From CAZNFR01 sp964572225 (lineage in GTDB: Bacteria > Bacteroidota > Bacteroidia > Bacteroidales > GCA-2748055), in NCBI GenBank assembly GCA_964572225.1, contig CAZNFR010000017.1:1-53366 (forward strand): a stretch of 53,366 nt of DNA. The letters are read 5' to 3'. This document shows, one piece after another, positions 24,850 to 33,333 of the stretch. Below the pieces are notes generated by a model. The model did not search any database. It was not told the origin of the DNA and saw only the letters and a list, made by a program, of their open reading frames with translations. Both the position numbers and the translations under genes were made by a program. The stretch's first letter is position 1. Every line of letters begins with the position of its first letter.

Positions 24850-26136
24850 TCATTCACTTCTTTCCAGGATCTTATCCCGGATCCTTTCCATGGCTTTCTC
24901 GATGGATTCTTCCGGTTTGATGTAATTGTATTCCCCCCAGAAATCGGGATCTTCATAGTCGATCACCTCTTCGGCGAAAATATCGGATCCCCTGAGGGAT
25001 TCGCGTGCACGGAATTTTTCTACATCGGCAGTGTCAATTGAAGTGATGGCCATTTCGGACATGATATAGACCCGGGTGTTAAAGAGTCTTTTCTTCCAGC
25101 GGATCCGAAACTGGGCTTCGGAGCGGAGGTAGTTGAGATACCATTTCCCGTCTTCCACAATGTACTTCACAAAATACTGGGCTCCGGTCGGGTCAACATT
25201 AACAAACAATGGTTTTTTCTTCACGAGATACTGCGCTGCATAGGGGAGTCCGTGCGGACTAATCTCGAAGTCGACTTCCTTGATGGCCAGGGTTTCCACA
25301 TCGATATAGGCTTTGCCTTTAAACAGCGGGAATTCCACCCTGGGTTTCTGGTCGAATCCGATCACGTAGGTGGGTCGTTCATCGACTATGATAATGTCGT
25401 CCAGGTAATAATTATAGAGTTTTCTCATGTCCTCCACAAAGAGGTCATCGGGGTGCTTTACCACATCCAGCAGCAGGTTTATTTTGGGCCCCCCCTGGAG
25501 CTTTACGATCAGGGTATCCATCTTTTCCACGTCCTGACTTCTTTTCCCTTTGAAGATACGAACGCGGTCGCCCTCATAATCCGGAAAATAGTCGGACTTG
25601 TAAATATCGACCAGGGCCTCGCTTACCGAGACATATTTGCGATTCTGCCGCACTGCCTCACGATAGAATGCGGTCATACCCACAGGTTCCACACTATAGT
25701 TGTCACGAATCCTCAGGAGTGCCTGCTGAAGGATCTCCTCAGGTTCGCTGGGCCTTACGGTGATCTCGCGGATCATGAGGGGGGAAGGCTCCATGATGAT
25801 CTCATTCGGTTGGTCCATCAGCAGCTGCGAAAGCTTCAGGCTGAGGCGTTTATAGCTCAGGTGACTGAATTCGATGACGGGATCCGGATATTTGGCGGGG
25901 ATCTTTAAGATAAATCCGCCTTCAATATTGGAGACCGTCCCTTTCCGGTCTTCCTGCACGAGGATGGTTGCAAAGGCTACCGGATCGCCGGTTTCAGAAT
26001 CGGTAATTTGTCCGCGGATCGTTACAAAATCCAGGCTGTCCTGCTTTGAATCCAGTACCTTTCCCCAGAGGGACCCTGTGGATCCCAGGAGCACCAGAGC
26101 AGTTAAACATGTGAAGGCATATCTAAGGGCTTTCAT
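24850..26136 (-). CDS. Carboxypeptidase-like regulatory domain protein
   Basis: A 428-residue secreted protein: signal peptide (about 1-25), a CarboxypepD_reg/CNA-B-like beta sandwich (about 40-120, with GQITDSETGDPVAFATILVQ and the usual TVSNIEGGFIL), then a longer domain (about 125-428) with many Tyr, Asp and basic residues that resembles the DUF5686-like Bacteroidota surface proteins. Such proteins are thought to sit in the outer membrane or periplasm; the exact function is unknown. It lies upstream of the sulfatase on the same strand, so the two may be cotranscribed. Divergent from the 2H phosphoesterase. Confidence 0.8.
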   Translation of the reverse strand: MKALRYAFTCLTALVLLGSTGSLWGKVLDSKQDSLDFVTIRGQITDSETGDPVAFATILVQEDRKGTVSNIEGGFILKIPAKYPDPVIEFSHLSYKRLSLKLSQLLMDQPNEIIMEPSPLMIREITVRPSEPEEILQQALLRIRDNYSVEPVGMTAFYREAVRQNRKYVSVSEALVDIYKSDYFPDYEGDRVRIFKGKRSQDVEKMDTLIVKLQGGPKINLLLDVVKHPDDLFVEDMRKLYNYYLDDIIIVDERPTYVIGFDQKPRVEFPLFKGKAYIDVETLAIKEVDFEISPHGLPYAAQYLVKKKPLFVNVDPTGAQYFVKYIVEDGKWYLNYLRSEAQFRIRWKKRLFNTRVYIMSEMAITSIDTADVEKFRARESLRGSDIFAEEVIDYEDPDFWGEYNYIKPEESIEKAMERIRDKILERSE

Positions 26137-26227
26137 GGCTAAGGTTATTTTAGTGTTTATCAGGGTAAAATTAGACCTGTCAAATTAAGTATAAAAACGC
26201 GATCCATCAATATTTACCGCTTCAATC

Positions 26228-26260
26228 TTTGACCGGGATGCTCAATTTTTCGTATATTTC
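26228..26260 (+). promoter_or_regulatory. Promoter with -33 and -7 elements for the 2H phosphoesterase
   Basis: TTTG (26228-26231) and TATATTTC (26253-26260) are 21 nt apart, the normal Bacteroidota spacing. The -7 differs from TAnnTTTG only at the last base. It ends 26 nt before the ATG and is the only place in the window where both elements were seen at the proper spacing. Confidence 0.55.
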
Positions 26261-26286
26261 ATTGACCAATTCCAAAATCCCCGTGT

Positions 26287-26814
26287 ATGGCACTCGCAGC
26301 GCTTTCCTACCCGCTCATGTCCGGATCTGACGAGGAAAGGATACGCAGTTTCCGCGCTCAGTACGATGAACTTTTCTATAGGGTGGTTGATGCACATATC
26401 ACCTTTGTCTTTCCGGTGGAAGAGTCGGATGAGCAGGCATTTATTGCAGACATTCTGCAGAAAGTGAAAGGATGGAAAGCCTTTGAAGTCGAGTTCAGGT
26501 CGGCCCTGGTGAACCGAGACCCCTTTTTGGGTTGTTATCATCTGCTTCTTGCGCCCGACAAGGGTTTTGCCGAGGTGGTAAAACTGCACGACCGGCTTTA
26601 CACCGGCCGACTTTATTCTTTTCGCCGGCTGGACATTGATTTTATTCCTCACATGGGCATCGGAAGTTCCATCGATCCCGAAAAAGTAAGGGCCTGGGCG
26701 GCAGAATGGAACAGTCATGATTTTTGCATCCCGGCAAGGATAGAGAGTCTGACCATCGTCGATTATGACGGGAAAAGAGTGAAGGACCTTTCAACCGTTA
26801 ATCTTGAGAAATAG
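26287..26814 (+). CDS. 2H phosphoesterase / 2'-5' RNA ligase-like protein
   Basis: A 175-residue member of the 2H superfamily (RNA ligase-like cyclic phosphodiesterases). The two histidine motifs are HITFVFP (about residue 37) and HMGIGSS (about residue 118), the second with a Ser in place of the usual final hydrophobic-Thr/Ser pattern; the overall size and spacing are right for the family. It probably hydrolyses a cyclic phosphate or 2'-5' bond; substrate unknown. No signal peptide, so cytosolic. Convergent with the BNR_4-GH105 gene (4-bp gap) and divergent from the CarboxypepD_reg gene. Confidence 0.82.
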   Translation: MALAALSYPLMSGSDEERIRSFRAQYDELFYRVVDAHITFVFPVEESDEQAFIADILQKVKGWKAFEVEFRSALVNRDPFLGCYHLLLAPDKGFAEVVKLHDRLYTGRLYSFRRLDIDFIPHMGIGSSIDPEKVRAWAAEWNSHDFCIPARIESLTIVDYDGKRVKDLSTVNLEK

Positions 26815-26818
26815 TTTT

Positions 26819-29212
26819 CTACCTGGAAACCAGGCTGAGCATCTCTTTCCCGCAGAGCAGGAAGGCTCCGGTGGCATATACCTGCCACTGGTCTTCAAAG
26901 AAGGGGTAGGGACTCCCGGCCACCTGCTGGACAAAGCCCAGGCGGCCCCATTCGTTCACATTTTGGCAAAGTGCTTTCCAGGCTGAAAGGACAGCCGATT
27001 GGTACTCACTCTCGTCCAAAAGACCCTGGTTGATCCCCCAGGCCAGGGCATAGGTGAAAAAGCTGCTGGCGCTGGATTCGCCGGATGGAAGTTGCTCAGG
27101 ATCGAGCAGACTGGCGGTCCAAAGATGATGCGGGCGCTGAATATTCAGCAGTTTACCGGCCATTTCCCGGAACTGGTTTTCAAAATACGCTCTTTCCGGG
27201 TGGCTGGCAGGGATGATATCCAGCATCCGTGCGAGTCCGGCAATGACCCAGCCGTTGCCCCTTCCCCAGAAAACTTTTTTGCCGTTGGCGGTGGTATCAT
27301 CGAAGAAGCGGTCGTCGCGGTAAAACAGGCTGTCTTCCGGCGAATACAGATAATCGGCCGTGATCTTCCAGTGTTCAATGGCATAGTCCAGGTATTTCTC
27401 CTCCCCGGTTTCCTGATACATCCGGGCAAAGGAGGGAGGGGCCATGTAGAGTGCATCGCACCAGGTCCACCATTCGAAACGGTAGTCGTTATTCTCGAAG
27501 CGCACATCGGCTTTGGGGTGGCGGGCGATATGGATATCCATGGCCCAGCGGGACTTGTCGATCATTACGGGATCTTTTTCCATTCCGTGAAGCCAGATGA
27601 ACATATCGGCAATGGTAAGCCTGTCGGCATGGAAGATCTGATTCATAAGCTTCCAGTCGGCCGACTGACCTATGTTCATCATTTCATTCCGGAAGAGATC
27701 ATTCCCGGAGGTTTCATACAGAGCCATGAGTCCGGTGTAAAAAGCCCCCCAGTGCCAGTCGAGCCGGCTGGCCCGGGTAAAGGGATTGGCCAGTTGCCAG
27801 TGGGCGGTCTGCTCCATGATGGTCCGGATATATTCAGGATCATAAACATCGGCTGCGGTTTCCGGAAGTATGCTCATCTTGAGGGTCGACAGGTAATCGG
27901 TATAGTGAACATAGCGTGTATTCTGCATCCAGAGCAGCTGTAAGGGATTCCCAGGGCCGGCATTGCGGATGGCGAAAGGCCTTATGTTATCCTTGTCGGA
28001 TCCGGTGGTTATGGCCTCTGTAGTCCATTTTCCCTTGCGTTTGCGGGTCATCATTTCAATTTCGAATACCGAATCGCGGGTTACTGAGACATAAACGGTA
28101 TTGGGATCCTCATGATCCAGCACGATTCCGCCCGAATAGTTGGGTTCCCTTTCGGTTTCCCCTTCTGGGGTTTCCGGAAACCAGGAGCCGGAATTCACCA
28201 GGTCTTCGGACTCCCATTTCTTCCCATTCCATCGACTGTAGGAATAGATGTGATTAAGATCGTCGGGAAAACGGGCATACACCAGTACCGGCCTGTCTTC
28301 TTCATCCTGGGTTACATCCCAGATCCAGGCTTTGGCTCCGGAAACCGATGCATCGTAAACCCGGCTGGTCTCGCCGGGGTGCACGGGTTCGTCGCCCAGT
28401 TGCCGGATTTCTTCACCCGTTACCTTATGAAGACTTCCTTTCTCGTAGTAGATACAATAGATGCTATTTTGGGGTTCCCTCCGCGGGTGACCGTCGGTAA
28501 AGACAAACCAGATCCGGTCTTTTCCGTTGGAGCTGACCTTCACATAGGGTCTGCGCATGGGATAGAGGGGATCGGGATTGATCAGTATCCTTCCCATGGA
28601 CCAGGTTTCGCCCAGATCGTCGGAGAAACTGTAGTTAGGCTTGTTGTCCATCCCCCTCCAGAAAAGGTAGATGCGGTTATTCTCTTCGGAGAGCATCACG
28701 GGGTTAACATAGGTGTTGGTACTGTTTAATTCCGGGTAGAAATCCTTATCGTTAAGAAAAAGTTCGGCGCGTTTCCAGGCTGAAAGGTCCTCAGGTTCCT
28801 TCATGGTAAAAAGGAGGGTGGGATTATCGCCCCCATGTTTGGTAAAAAAAACCATGAGCCGGCCATCGGGGCGGAAGAGAAGGGCGGGATTGTCATGATC
28901 GTCGATCTGGTACCCATCTTCCAGGACCCTGCTTTGGATTTCACCGCTTTGGTGATCGTAGGAAGCGATGATCACGTCGCCATGACTATCGATCCAGCCG
29001 GCATAGGTTCGCTGGTATTCACCCTCGTAATAAACCGCCCGGGGATCGGAGAACCAGCACCAGGCACCGTCGAAGGTCAGGGATTTCCAGGATTCCGAGT
29101 GAAAGGGCTGGGAGCAGAGTATGCCGGGGATTCCCGTTAAGGAAATGAACAGGAACAAAAAGAGGATTCGGAATTTAGGTAAGGGAGATTGAGGATGGTT
29201 GGATGTGATCAT
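26819..29212 (-). CDS. Secreted BNR_4 propeller - GH105 unsaturated glycuronidase fusion
   Basis: A 797-residue fusion. ATG 29212 gives a signal peptide (about residues 1-30, ending LCSQ); the longer frame to 29497 is rejected. The first half (about 35-430) is a BNR_4-type beta propeller with GAWCWFSDPRAVYY, SYDHQSGEI and SDDLGETWSMGR blades. The second half (about 440-797) is a GH88/GH105 (alpha/alpha)6 barrel with WTWCDALYMAPPSFA (catalytic Asp near 584) and FWGRGNGWV (about 646), enzymes that remove delta-4,5-unsaturated uronic acids left by polysaccharide lyases. Likely role: final steps of rhamnogalacturonan or ulvan-type breakdown, in keeping with the sulfatase nearby (inference). Confidence 0.88.
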   Translation of the reverse strand: MITSNHPQSPLPKFRILFLFLFISLTGIPGILCSQPFHSESWKSLTFDGAWCWFSDPRAVYYEGEYQRTYAGWIDSHGDVIIASYDHQSGEIQSRVLEDGYQIDDHDNPALLFRPDGRLMVFFTKHGGDNPTLLFTMKEPEDLSAWKRAELFLNDKDFYPELNSTNTYVNPVMLSEENNRIYLFWRGMDNKPNYSFSDDLGETWSMGRILINPDPLYPMRRPYVKVSSNGKDRIWFVFTDGHPRREPQNSIYCIYYEKGSLHKVTGEEIRQLGDEPVHPGETSRVYDASVSGAKAWIWDVTQDEEDRPVLVYARFPDDLNHIYSYSRWNGKKWESEDLVNSGSWFPETPEGETEREPNYSGGIVLDHEDPNTVYVSVTRDSVFEIEMMTRKRKGKWTTEAITTGSDKDNIRPFAIRNAGPGNPLQLLWMQNTRYVHYTDYLSTLKMSILPETAADVYDPEYIRTIMEQTAHWQLANPFTRASRLDWHWGAFYTGLMALYETSGNDLFRNEMMNIGQSADWKLMNQIFHADRLTIADMFIWLHGMEKDPVMIDKSRWAMDIHIARHPKADVRFENNDYRFEWWTWCDALYMAPPSFARMYQETGEEKYLDYAIEHWKITADYLYSPEDSLFYRDDRFFDDTTANGKKVFWGRGNGWVIAGLARMLDIIPASHPERAYFENQFREMAGKLLNIQRPHHLWTASLLDPEQLPSGESSASSFFTYALAWGINQGLLDESEYQSAVLSAWKALCQNVNEWGRLGFVQQVAGSPYPFFEDQWQVYATGAFLLCGKEMLSLVSR

Positions 29213-29248
29213 GGTAGGTGAACAATTTTTTTTAGTCTGGTTAGTAAT

Positions 29249-29256
29249 CAAAGATA
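29249..29256 (-). promoter_or_regulatory. Promoter -7 box (TATCTTTG) for the BNR_4-GH105 gene
   Basis: An exact TAnnTTTG match on the minus strand, 37 nt before ATG 29212. A TTG lies 16 nt further upstream, slightly short of the usual spacing. Confidence 0.5.
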
Positions 29257-29365
29257 AAAAAAGAATTCGTAGCAAGGGTTTTTGAAAAAAATATGGCCAA
29301 CCTACCCTGAAAAACCAATTTATCGTTAATTTTAATGTTTTTTGAAGAAAACCCCTTAAAAACCA

Positions 29366-30637
29366 ATGTCCAAGTTTCTCAAGCCTTTCGCCAATCTGGT
29401 CATTTTTCTGTTTTGTCTCTCGATTTTTGGCTGGATGAGCAGCAAGATCTCTTCGGGTGAAAAAGAATTCGGATTTTTGACGGGGGCGGTAAAACAACTT
29501 TATTCTTTTCCTGATCTTTTTTCCAGGGCGGTAGAGGATCTGCAGACCCTCCCGGAAACTTTTGTTCCCACTCCTGAAGGTTTTGAACCCGTTAACCGGC
29601 TGGATTCGAGCATGGTAATCCTTACCACCTATTCTGAAACCGACTCACGGCGAGCAATTATTCTGTATGATCTTAAGAGCGATTCCGTACTTTACAAGTG
29701 GTCGGTTAAAAATCCCCATCAGCCGCATGACCGGATCATCAATCCGCTGCTATTTCCGGATAAAAATCTGGTTTATTGCATTACCCGGAAGGGATTAAGG
29801 AGAATTGATTCCACCGGAAAGGTTCTCTGGAAACAGGATAAGATCTGGGGTCACCACGGAATGAACCTCGATAAGGATGGGAATATCTGGACATGCAGCT
29901 TTGAGCCGGTATATTTTCCTACCGGACTCTATCATTTACGGGGCAAACCGGTTTATTTCAAAGACAACTACATCAGCAGGCTGGATGCAGAAACGGGGGA
30001 GATTCTATCTCATATCTCCATTACACATATTCTGGAGGAGAATGACCTTTCAGCCTACCTTCTTAAGTCCCCTCATATTTGGGATCCAATCCATATTAAC
30101 GACGTACAGCCGGCTTTGAAAACCACGGAATTTTACCAGGAAGGGGATCTTTTCCTCAGTGCCCGGCACCCCTCCTTTGTCCTGCACTACCGGCCATCGA
30201 CCAACGAGGTATTGAAGGTTATCGAAGGCCCCTTTGTGAGTCAGCACGATGTGGATTTCCTTAACGACAGTACTCTGGTTTTCTTTAACAATAATTACTA
30301 TGTGGTTGCCAATGAGGATGAGAGAGAGCCACCCCGTGATACCAGCCGGCTTGAGTATGCAGGCAGCCTTTATTCAAATATAATCCGATATGATCTGTGG
30401 AATGACAGCATTTCCTTTATCGGTGATTCGGTTTTCAGGGCCAACGAGATCTTTACCTACACGGAAGGTCTTCAGGAGTTTACCTCTCCCGGTACTTATT
30501 TCGTGGAGGAACAGAATGTGGGTGTACTATGGGTTATTGAAAACGACCGGGTTATCTATAAAAATGTATTAAATTCGCAACACGAAGGCTATCACCACCT
30601 GGCCAACTGGGCCAGAATAATTGAGGATTATGACTGA
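29366..30637 (+). CDS. Membrane-anchored arylsulfotransferase-like (ASST) protein
   Basis: A 423-residue protein with an N-terminal hydrophobic anchor or signal (about 8-26) and a six-bladed ASST-type propeller. The conserved segments are GHHGMNLDKDGNIW (about 163), HINDVQPA (about 243), LFLSARHPSFVLHY (about 263) and SQHDVDFLND (about 291). They line up with the histidines and the arginine used by PAPS-independent arylsulfate sulfotransferase, which moves sulfate from one aryl ester to another through a sulfo-histidine. It therefore probably acts outside the cytosol. First gene of a three-gene overlapping operon: its stop overlaps the 47-residue ORF by 8 nt. Exact donor and acceptor are unknown. 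Confidence 0.8.
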   Translation: MSKFLKPFANLVIFLFCLSIFGWMSSKISSGEKEFGFLTGAVKQLYSFPDLFSRAVEDLQTLPETFVPTPEGFEPVNRLDSSMVILTTYSETDSRRAIILYDLKSDSVLYKWSVKNPHQPHDRIINPLLFPDKNLVYCITRKGLRRIDSTGKVLWKQDKIWGHHGMNLDKDGNIWTCSFEPVYFPTGLYHLRGKPVYFKDNYISRLDAETGEILSHISITHILEENDLSAYLLKSPHIWDPIHINDVQPALKTTEFYQEGDLFLSARHPSFVLHYRPSTNEVLKVIEGPFVSQHDVDFLNDSTLVFFNNNYYVVANEDEREPPRDTSRLEYAGSLYSNIIRYDLWNDSISFIGDSVFRANEIFTYTEGLQEFTSPGTYFVEEQNVGVLWVIENDRVIYKNVLNSQHEGYHHLANWARIIEDYD

Positions 30638-30773
30638 TTTACTTTACATCGGACCCTCCCTGGGCATAGGAACCATCATTCTGATATTTGCGATTGGCGG
30701 GATTGTGCTTTTCTCTTTTGGCTATATTTTCTGGCTGAAAATCAAAAAACTCTTTAAAAGAAAGGACAAATGA
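30630..30773 (+). CDS. Small single-pass membrane protein in the sulfotransfer operon
   Basis: A 47-residue ORF starting ATG 30630 and ending TGA 30773. One strong transmembrane helix (about residues 8-37, with GIGTIILIFAIGGIVLF) is followed by a basic tail (KIKKLFKRKDK), so the C-terminus should stay in the cytosol. It overlaps the upstream stop by 8 nt and shares an ATGA with the next start, so all three genes look translationally coupled. It may hold the two enzymes together. The frame has no homology that can be named; the case rests on the overlaps and membrane pattern. Confidence 0.75.
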   Translation: MTDLLYIGPSLGIGTIILIFAIGGIVLFSFGYIFWLKIKKLFKRKDK

Positions 30774-32155
30774 TCCTTTTTTATCTCGTGCTTTTCATTG
30801 GCTTTTTTCTTATTGCTCTGGTTATTCACTATTTCAGGAAGGTTCTGCATTCGCTGGCCGAACATAGTGTCGGACTGGTTAACGACCTGATTTTTGCAGG
30901 TGAGGATGATGAAAAAATCGAACTTATCCAAAACTCGACCTCCCGATTGCTGAGATCACTGGCCAAAACCCTTGGGGTTTTTATCCTTTCTCTGATTGCC
31001 GGGGCCCTGCCTTTCATTGTGTATTATTTTTTCACCGGGAAATCTCCGAGTGCTTCAGATTTCAGCTCGCTTGTCTCGATCCTGGTTTTGTCGGCCGGCG
31101 CAACCCTCCCCTTCCTGCTGCCCGGCGGGAGCAAAAGGAAATCGGACTATTCCGAGCTTTCGCAGCTCTTTCATCGAATGGCCCTGAATAATTACAGCCT
31201 TGCATGGAAGTTTTTCACGATGGAGAGAAAGAGACTAAAAAAGCGAGGAATGAAAACCCGTAAGGATTTTGTGATCATTACCGGTCTGGCCAGGGCGGGA
31301 ACCACCAGTCTTATGAATACCCTTGCAGAGGCTGAAGGGTTTGTCTCTCTGAATTATGGAAATATGCCCTTCCTGTTGTGCCCCAATACCTGGCGTCGTT
31401 TTTATCGTCCCAAAACCGGAAAGCTGAAGGAAAGAAGTCACAAAGACGGGATTATGATCGGACTCAACTCCAACGAGGCCCTGGAAGAGTATTTCTTTAA
31501 GGTAAAGGCTGATGATTCCTATATTGCAGAAAGAGGCATGTACGAATACAGTCTTGCAGTGGAGGATTACCATGATTATCTCGATTATCAGGCTATGATA
31601 AAAAAGGACCCTTCAAAGATCTACCTGGCCAAGAATAATAATTTTTTATTGAGATATCATTCCCTCCGGAGCTTAAACGACGAATTCCTTACCGTGATCC
31701 TTTACAGGGATCCCCTAACCCATGCGGCTTCCCTGATGGAGAAGCACAGAGACTATAAACGACTGCAGCAAGAAGATCCTTTTGTACTGGAATACATGGA
31801 CTGGTTGGGCCATCATGAGTTTGGACTTAACCAGAAGTCCTTTATTTTCGGCAACAACACGCGTGTACCTGTTGAAGACAGGGATAATCCTGATTTCTGG
31901 CTGAGTAGCTGGATCAACTACTATGAGCATGCCCTTCATATCAAACATCCCAATACCCTCTTTGTTGACTATGATGAGTATTGCAGAGAACCGGGTAAGG
32001 TCCTGGACCGGATCCTTACCAAAGTCGGAATAAAAAATGAAAGGCCCCAGCCTCAACCCTTTCATAATCGCAGAAAAAGCACCCATTCCTTTTCCACCTC
32101 CCTGCTCGAAAAAGCCCGGACAATTTGGAGGGAGTTAGGACTGAGAGAGTACTAA
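30770..32155 (+). CDS. Membrane-anchored PAPS-dependent sulfotransferase family protein
   Basis: A 461-residue protein with an N-terminal TM helix (about 2-22), a TM pair (about 68-90 and 100-120), then a cytosolic sulfotransferase domain (about 160-461). The 5'-phosphosulfate-binding loop is ITGLARAGTTSLMNTL (about 168-183) and the 3'-phosphate-binding region is TVILYRDPLTHAAS (about 307-320). PAPS-type enzymes transfer sulfate to hydroxyls of carbohydrates, lipids or other small molecules; the membrane anchor points to a lipid or membrane-bound acceptor. It follows the 47-residue gene with an ATGA overlap. No genes for sulfate activation are seen here. Confidence 0.85.
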   Translation: MILFYLVLFIGFFLIALVIHYFRKVLHSLAEHSVGLVNDLIFAGEDDEKIELIQNSTSRLLRSLAKTLGVFILSLIAGALPFIVYYFFTGKSPSASDFSSLVSILVLSAGATLPFLLPGGSKRKSDYSELSQLFHRMALNNYSLAWKFFTMERKRLKKRGMKTRKDFVIITGLARAGTTSLMNTLAEAEGFVSLNYGNMPFLLCPNTWRRFYRPKTGKLKERSHKDGIMIGLNSNEALEEYFFKVKADDSYIAERGMYEYSLAVEDYHDYLDYQAMIKKDPSKIYLAKNNNFLLRYHSLRSLNDEFLTVILYRDPLTHAASLMEKHRDYKRLQQEDPFVLEYMDWLGHHEFGLNQKSFIFGNNTRVPVEDRDNPDFWLSSWINYYEHALHIKHPNTLFVDYDEYCREPGKVLDRILTKVGIKNERPQPQPFHNRRKSTHSFSTSLLEKARTIWRELGLREY

Positions 32156-32183
32156 ATCCTGAATACTCCTATACTTTTTTATT

Positions 32184-33041
32184 TCAGAAAGCCAGATTGC
32201 TTTCGTCAATGTCACCTACTGCGAATGGGATGAGTTGCCAGCTGTTTAGGGGTGTCTGCTCCTCCCGGTTCCAGTATCTTCTCATTGCCTCCATAACAAT
32301 AGGTTCAGAAGACTTTACGACAAGTCCGTAGGTTTTACTATTTATGAAACTCTGAAGAAATTCAGGATCCGAACCCGGTTCATATACTTTAATACTGTGG
32401 GGTGCAACCGACAAGGACTTTTGAACAGTTTTCTCCTGGTAAACCATGGTTAGCTCAAGTTCAGCTGATTTTTCCCCTGGATTCAAAAAGACAAACCAAT
32501 CGCGGTCTTCGCCTTTTCCTTTTTGAATACTGATATGTCCGTCGGGCAACACCCATTTTGTCTCTTTCACCGATAAGGGTCCAGGATGTGCCATTCTCGC
32601 GAATCCCACACTGCGGAAGAGACCTTCCCGGATTTTTTCACCATCTTCAGTAGCTGAAAACTGAGGAATTATCGGTACATCTGTTTCAATTTTGATTCCG
32701 AAAGCAGTGTGTTCTCCAAGGAAAGAAAGATATTCTTGTGAATGAAATGCAGAGACCATCACTTTACCTGCCGGAAGTGAAACCTCTCTGACACGTGTGG
32801 TCCCATCTTCGTAATAGAAAGTAAGCCGGGCGGTTCCTTCTTTGTCTGACAGATTAAAAAGACAGGGCCACTCATTCCTTTTAAAATTTACACTATGTGC
32901 CGAAGTACCCTTCGGAAGTGAAGAAGAGGCAACCATACAAAAAGGCACATACCATTCGTAAGTGTCAGATTGTTTTTGAATTTTCTGTGCAGAGGAAGGA
33001 ATAATCCAAAAGGCTGCAAGGAAAAGAACAATGATTTTCAT
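32184..33041 (-). CDS. Secreted tandem ASRT-like domain protein
   Basis: A 285-residue protein with a signal peptide (about 1-18, ending SSAQ). Two similar halves follow, both like the Anabaena sensory rhodopsin transducer (ASRT) beta fold. The first half has CLFNLSDKEGTARLTFYYED, then the VSLPAGKVMV strand and a DVPIIPQFSATED ending. The second has KWVLPDGHI, WFVFLNPGEKSAELELTMVY, the LSVAPHSIKV strand and SSEPIVMEAMRRYW. The strand order (C-x-x-N-x-x-x-x-x-A, L-x-V-P/A, P-I-V) matches single-domain ASRT. That superfamily has been proposed to bind small molecules, including in sugar-related loci. It is divergent from the ROK operon. Family assignment is by eye. Confidence 0.55.
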   Translation of the reverse strand: MKIIVLFLAAFWIIPSSAQKIQKQSDTYEWYVPFCMVASSSLPKGTSAHSVNFKRNEWPCLFNLSDKEGTARLTFYYEDGTTRVREVSLPAGKVMVSAFHSQEYLSFLGEHTAFGIKIETDVPIIPQFSATEDGEKIREGLFRSVGFARMAHPGPLSVKETKWVLPDGHISIQKGKGEDRDWFVFLNPGEKSAELELTMVYQEKTVQKSLSVAPHSIKVYEPGSDPEFLQSFINSKTYGLVVKSSEPIVMEAMRRYWNREEQTPLNSWQLIPFAVGDIDESNLAF

Positions 33042-33333
33042 ATGTTTTAAATTTAGTTTGTAGTCCTCATCTGAAACCTGTCAAAAATAAGGTAGATTGA
33101 TCCGGGTTCCTTTTTACAAACTTAGGCAGAATGTAAGAATTTGTGAGGGTCATTTGATTTCAAAAAGCAGGTACAAATTCAAATATAGCAGAGTAGTTTT
33201 ATTCATATTTCGCTGATTATGTGATACTTGTGGAATAGTTGCTAAAACAGCCAGGTCAGGGACATCCTGGTAAACCCATGCTGAACTTACTCAGAATGTG
33301 TAATTTTCCCCTTTCAAAACAGGGAAATTTACC
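33042..33333. other. Intergenic region between ASRT-like and ROK genes
   Basis: 292 bp, AT-rich. It holds a CCAGG-N10-CCTGG inverted repeat (33251-33270) and a near-perfect inverted repeat just before the ROK ATG. No canonical -7 box was found on either strand. No ORF or RNA gene is evident. Confidence 0.6.
33302..33330 (+). promoter_or_regulatory. Inverted repeat before the ROK start
   Basis: AATTTTCCC (33302-33310) and GGGAAATTT (33322-33330) pair at 8 of 9 positions around an 11-nt spacer and end 3 nt before the ATG. It could be an operator for a sugar-responsive repressor or a hairpin covering the start. Confidence 0.3.

Noticed and set aside
26999..27943. A 314-codon open frame antisense to the GH105 domain
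   Set aside because: The glycosidase domain on the minus strand has clear catalytic motifs; the antisense frame has none.
29213..29497. 95-residue N-terminal extension of the BNR_4-GH105 protein
   Set aside because: It would place the signal peptide inside the protein and cover the promoter; ATG 29212 is a better start.
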